Below are positions 61,339 through 64,000 of a DNA stretch of 64,000 bases, in pieces. A program made the position numbers and the translations under genes. The notes under the pieces are model-generated. The model did not search any database. It was not told the DNA's origin and saw only the letters and a program-made list of their open reading frames with translations. This DNA is from Rhizobium leguminosarum (lineage in GTDB: Bacteria > Pseudomonadota > Alphaproteobacteria > Rhizobiales > Rhizobiaceae): contig NZ_CP025012.1 in NCBI RefSeq assembly GCF_002953715.1, forward strand, positions 4,211,001 to 4,275,000, written 5' to 3'. Positions within the stretch are counted from its first letter, which is position 1. The number at the start of each line of letters is the position of its first letter.

Positions 61339-62100
61339 ATGAGCGAAACGAGCCTTGCCATCAGCAAATTCAGTGACCTCGCCAACCCGACGCGGTTTCT
61401 GGCGCTGGCGGCGCGCGCCATTCCGTGGCTGGCCGGCATCACCGCCCTCAGTTTTACCATCGGTCTCTATCTGAGCTTCGCCACCGAAGGCGATTACCAG
61501 CAGGGCGAGACCGTGCGCATCATGTATGTGCATGTGCCCTCGGCCTGGCTTTCGATGATGTGTTATACGATCATGAGCGTCTCGGCGATCGGCACGCTGG
61601 TCTGGCGCCATCCGCTGGCCGATGTCTCCGCCAAGGCCGCAGCCCCGCTCGGCGCCGCCTTTACCCTGCTTGCACTCGTCACCGGTTCGCTCTGGGGCAA
61701 GCCGATGTGGGGCACCTGGTGGGTCTGGGATGCACGGCTGACCTCCGTCTTCGTTCTCTTCCTGATGTATCTCGGGCTGATTGCGCTCGGCCGCGCCATC
61801 GACGATCCGTCGAAGGCCGCGCGCGTCAGCGCCGTGCTCATCCTCGTCGGCTTCGTCAACATCCCGATCATCAAATTCTCGGTCGAGTGGTGGAACACGC
61901 TGCATCAGTCGGCAAGCGTGCTGCGCCTCGACGGCCCGGCGATCGATCCGGAATTCCTGCGGCCGCTCTTCGTCATGGCGATCGCCTTCACCCTGCTCTT
62001 CTTCACGCTGCACATCATGGCGATGAGGAACGAGATCTGGCGCCGCCGCATTGCCGCCCAGCGCCGTCTTGCTGCCCGCATGGCGAGCCGGGAGGAATAG
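61339..62100 (+). CDS. ccmC: Heme exporter membrane protein CcmC
   Basis: 253-aa protein with six helices that binds heme and passes it to CcmE. The tryptophan-rich heme motif WGTWWVWDARLTS is near residues 123-135, with the flanking histidines in MYVHVPSAW and NTLHQS. ATG 61339 has AAGGAAGCGG before it; ATG 61303 would add 12 residues without support. It is two bases from ccmD's GTG. Confidence 0.97.
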   Translation: MSETSLAISKFSDLANPTRFLALAARAIPWLAGITALSFTIGLYLSFATEGDYQQGETVRIMYVHVPSAWLSMMCYTIMSVSAIGTLVWRHPLADVSAKAAAPLGAAFTLLALVTGSLWGKPMWGTWWVWDARLTSVFVLFLMYLGLIALGRAIDDPSKAARVSAVLILVGFVNIPIIKFSVEWWNTLHQSASVLRLDGPAIDPEFLRPLFVMAIAFTLLFFTLHIMAMRNEIWRRRIAAQRRLAARMASREE

Positions 62101-62102
62101 CC

Positions 62103-62282
62103 GTGACGCATGCCTTCTACGTCTACGCTTCCTATGGCTTTGCAGCCCTGGTGACGATTGCCGTCACGGCCTGGACCTGGGCCGACGGCCGCGCCCGCCG
62201 CAGGGAACTTGCAGCCCTTGAGGCTGCCGGCATCCGCCGCCGTTCGGCGCGCCCCAAGGACAGTGTGGGGGATGGCGAATGA
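62103..62282 (+). CDS. ccmD: Heme exporter small protein CcmD
   Basis: 59-aa membrane peptide starting at GTG 62103. One helix (FYVYASYGFAALVTIAVTAW) is followed by the basic RARRREL pattern that marks CcmD, and an Arg-rich tail. It stabilises CcmC and aids release of holo-CcmE. It starts two bases after ccmC and its stop overlaps the ccmG start (ATGA). Identified by position, size and the helix-RR pattern. Confidence 0.9.
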   Translation: MTHAFYVYASYGFAALVTIAVTAWTWADGRARRRELAALEAAGIRRRSARPKDSVGDGE

Positions 62283-62887
62283 ACGACACGCCGGAAAACA
62301 CCGCCGCCAAGCCGCGCGGGCTGAGCCGTTACGCATTGGCGCTGCTGCCGCTCATCGTCTTCGGCGGCATCGCTGCCACGGCCGCAAAGATGCTCTACGA
62401 CCAGGATTTCCATGGCAAGAACATCGCGGAAATTCCCTCCGCCCTGATCGGCACCAAGGCACCGGCGCTGAACCTGCCGCCTCTCGACGGCGCCAACCTG
62501 CCGGCGCTGACCGATGCGGCAATCAAGGGCAAACTGACCCTCGTCAACGTCTTCGCCTCATGGTGCCTCCCCTGCCGCGACGAACATCCGGTCTTGAAAG
62601 AACTGGCAAAGGACGGACGACTGAATATCGTCGCCATCAATTACAAGGACCAGAGCGCCAACGCCCTGCGTTTCCTCGGCGAGCTCGGCAACCCTTTTCG
62701 GGCGATCGGCGTCGATCCGAACGGCAAGGCAGCGATCGACTGGGGTGTCTACGGCATTCCGGAGAGCTATCTGGTCGGTCCAGACGGCACGATCCTCTAC
62801 AAGCGCGTCGGCCCCTTCGACGATATCAGCCTGAAGGAAGGGCTTTTTCCTGCGATGGAAAAGGCGCTCGGCAAGCCGGTCTCCTAA
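62279..62887 (+). CDS. ccmG: Thiol:disulfide interchange protein CcmG/DsbE (CycY)
   Basis: 202-aa membrane-anchored periplasmic thioredoxin that keeps apocytochrome c reduced. The N-terminal anchor is at residues 19-38, and the redox pair is C96/C99 in ASWCLPCRDEHP. The CcmG-specific acidic groove is represented by GVYGIPESYLVGPDG with the cis-Pro. It ends the ccm unit. ccmE, ccmF and ccmH are not in the window, as is usual in rhizobia where they lie in a separate cyc cluster. Confidence 0.95.
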   Translation: MNDTPENTAAKPRGLSRYALALLPLIVFGGIAATAAKMLYDQDFHGKNIAEIPSALIGTKAPALNLPPLDGANLPALTDAAIKGKLTLVNVFASWCLPCRDEHPVLKELAKDGRLNIVAINYKDQSANALRFLGELGNPFRAIGVDPNGKAAIDWGVYGIPESYLVGPDGTILYKRVGPFDDISLKEGLFPAMEKALGKPVS

Positions 62888-62915
62888 TGAGGCGTCTTAT
62901 CAGGACAAAGAAGCC

Positions 62916-63503
62916 CTAACCCCCGCCCTGCCAGACTTTGATCGCCTCTACCGGCCAGATCAGCATCACAACATTGAGCGTCAGGTTGTCGCGGATTATG
63001 TAGCCGGTGAAAATCTCGAAGAAGATGGCGATCGCCACCGTGAGCGCCACCGGCGCGCGCCGCGCGAAGAAGAAGCCGACGCACATGAAGACGGTGTCCA
63101 TCGCCGAATTCAGGATGCTGTCGCCGTAATAATCGAGCGCGATCGTTGCCGTGCGGTAGCGGTCGATGATGAGCGGCGAATTCTCGAGCAGCTCCCAGCC
63201 GGATTCGATGGCGAGCGCCAGCAGCAGCCTTGCCGCCAACGGCTTGCCGCGCAGGATGAGATGCGCGAGCCCGTAGAACAGGAAGCCGTGGATGATGTGC
63301 GAGGGCGTATACCAATCCGACAGATGCTGCGAATTGCCGCTGGTATTGACCCCGCCCTCCCACAGCTTGACATAACCGCAGGCGCAGATCGGCACGCGGC
63401 CCATCAGATATTCGGCGACGATCTGGACGATCAGAACCGCAAGACAGGCGACAAACCAGAAATTCTGATGTCTGGCTCTTTCCGCAATTCCATCAACCGT
63501 CAC
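62916..63503 (-). CDS. DUF2585 (UPF0314) membrane protein
   Basis: 195-aa protein with about five helices. GTG 63503 is the start, overlapping the septation protein stop by four bases (GTGA). Family-like segments are VPICACGYVKLWEG, SQHLSDWYTPSHIIHGFLFY (landmarks HLSDWYTPSH), ESGWELLENSP and YYGDSILNSAMDT. It is conserved in Rhizobiales next to the septation gene. Function is unknown; the C/W/H pattern facing the membrane suggests a structured membrane enzyme or scaffold. Confidence 0.88.
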   Translation of the reverse strand: MTVDGIAERARHQNFWFVACLAVLIVQIVAEYLMGRVPICACGYVKLWEGGVNTSGNSQHLSDWYTPSHIIHGFLFYGLAHLILRGKPLAARLLLALAIESGWELLENSPLIIDRYRTATIALDYYGDSILNSAMDTVFMCVGFFFARRAPVALTVAIAIFFEIFTGYIIRDNLTLNVVMLIWPVEAIKVWQGGG

Positions 63504-64000
63504 TTTTCGGCCTCTTCCTGCGGCGTAACTGTGTGCTTCAGGATGAGCGGCATCTGCGACATGGTGAAGATGAGGGTGATCGGGAGATTGCCCCAAACCT
63601 TGAAGACCACCCAGGCATTGTCCGCCGCCTTCATATCGGGCTGATAGTACCAGTTGAACCCGCGCCAGACGACCTCATTCAGCACCGCACAGAATAGAAA
63701 GAAGATCCCCCAGCGGATGGTGAGCTTGCGCCAGCCTTCGGCATCGAGCTCGAAGGCGGTGTTGAAGACGTAGCCGAGCAGCGACTTTCCGAAAACAAGG
63801 CCGCCGAGCAACGCGACGCCGAAGAGCCCGTTGATGATTGTCGGCTTCATCTTGATGAAGGTCTCGTTCTGCAGATAGATCGCCAGCGCCCCGAAGCTCA
63901 GCACCACCAGACCGGAGACAAAAGGCATGATCGGCAGATGGCCGAGCATGACTTTGGAGACGACGAGTGAAACAATCGTCGCCATCATGAAAAGTGCGGT
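63500..64000 (-). CDS. Septation protein A / inner membrane-spanning protein YciB (partial)
   Basis: The frame is open to the end of the window, so about the last 166 residues of a ~200-aa membrane protein are present and the N-terminus lies beyond base 64000. The YciB/IspZ (IspA) signature is readable: FIKMKPTIINGLFGVALLGG (landmarks KMKPTIIN), WRKLTIRWGIFFLFCAVLNE and VWRGFNWYYQPDMKAADNAWVVFKVWG (landmarks VFKVWG). It affects cell division and envelope integrity in enterobacteria and Shigella. Coupled to the DUF2585 gene by a GTGA overlap. Confidence 0.92.
   Translation of the reverse strand, partial: TALFMMATIVSLVVSKVMLGHLPIMPFVSGLVVLSFGALAIYLQNETFIKMKPTIINGLFGVALLGGLVFGKSLLGYVFNTAFELDAEGWRKLTIRWGIFFLFCAVLNEVVWRGFNWYYQPDMKAADNAWVVFKVWGNLPITLIFTMSQMPLILKHTVTPQEEAEK

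Overview
The window looks like chromosomal DNA of a Rhizobium (R. leguminosarum / R. etli type alphaproteobacterium). This is judged from the high GC, the Rhizobiales gene order (tsaD-gpsA divergent from hemC-hemD-Mic60-hemY; acnA divergent from ccmABCDG; DUF2585 next to the septation gene), short dispersed palindromic repeats of the kind common in rhizobia, and families largely confined to alphaproteobacteria (DUF2794, IalB, COG4223/Mic60). No database search was possible; all names come from reading motifs and gene order.

Bases 1-14.6 kb are accessory and catabolic. A first amino acid ABC unit (binding protein, two permeases, no ATPase) is followed by a ketimine reductase/ornithine cyclodeaminase family gene. 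Two divergent GntR-FCD regulators come next. A second unit then encodes a binding protein, one permease, a DapA-like lyase, a 978-residue oxidoreductase that fuses what are normally three subunits of an HcnABC-type amine/imino acid dehydrogenase, an ATPase, a wrecked hydantoinase and a DUF3830 protein. The unit ends in two palindromic repeats and a diverged copy of the last ~190 bp of the cyclodeaminase gene, so about 9 kb is bracketed by direct repeats. A GH3 glycosidase lies beyond. The set reads as uptake and oxidation of a cyclic or D-amino acid (a proline or hydroxyproline derivative is the best guess), but the substrate is not proven.

Bases 14.6-32.3 kb are housekeeping: a coupled minus-strand run (tsaD, gpsA, YciI, EVE, methyltransferase); a plus-strand heme and inner-membrane run (hemC, hemD, Mic60 homologue, HemY, TerB, amidotransferase); an MFS exporter; YggT and DUF167; ppa; an acetyltransferase; typA with a clear terminator; an M3 oligopeptidase; and an unrecognised 143-aa protein.

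Bases 32.3-38 kb are a second accessory patch: a LysE exporter, an azoreductase, an epoxide hydrolase, an enoyl-CoA hydratase-like gene, a divergent regulator made of two TetR repressors in one chain, an operator-like palindrome with no target gene, and a frameshifted DUF3800-like remnant.

Bases 38-64 kb return to conserved chromosome: argG, an SDR, a second LysE protein, a Gly/His-rich secreted protein, a TrpX-type ABC transporter, rlmN, an IalB protein, an ECF sigma factor, YkvA, a pterin dehydratase, a low-Mr tyrosine phosphatase overlapping thpR tail to tail, a GDSL esterase divergent from a YbbA/YbbP pair, a BI-1 protein, a Pat-type acetyltransferase, DUF2794, DUF1223, acnA, the cytochrome c maturation genes ccmABCDG (with an inverted pair of RIME-like repeats between ccmA and ccmB), DUF2585 and a septation protein cut by the window edge. 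I saw no rRNA, tRNA, CRISPR array, insertion sequence or replication origin.
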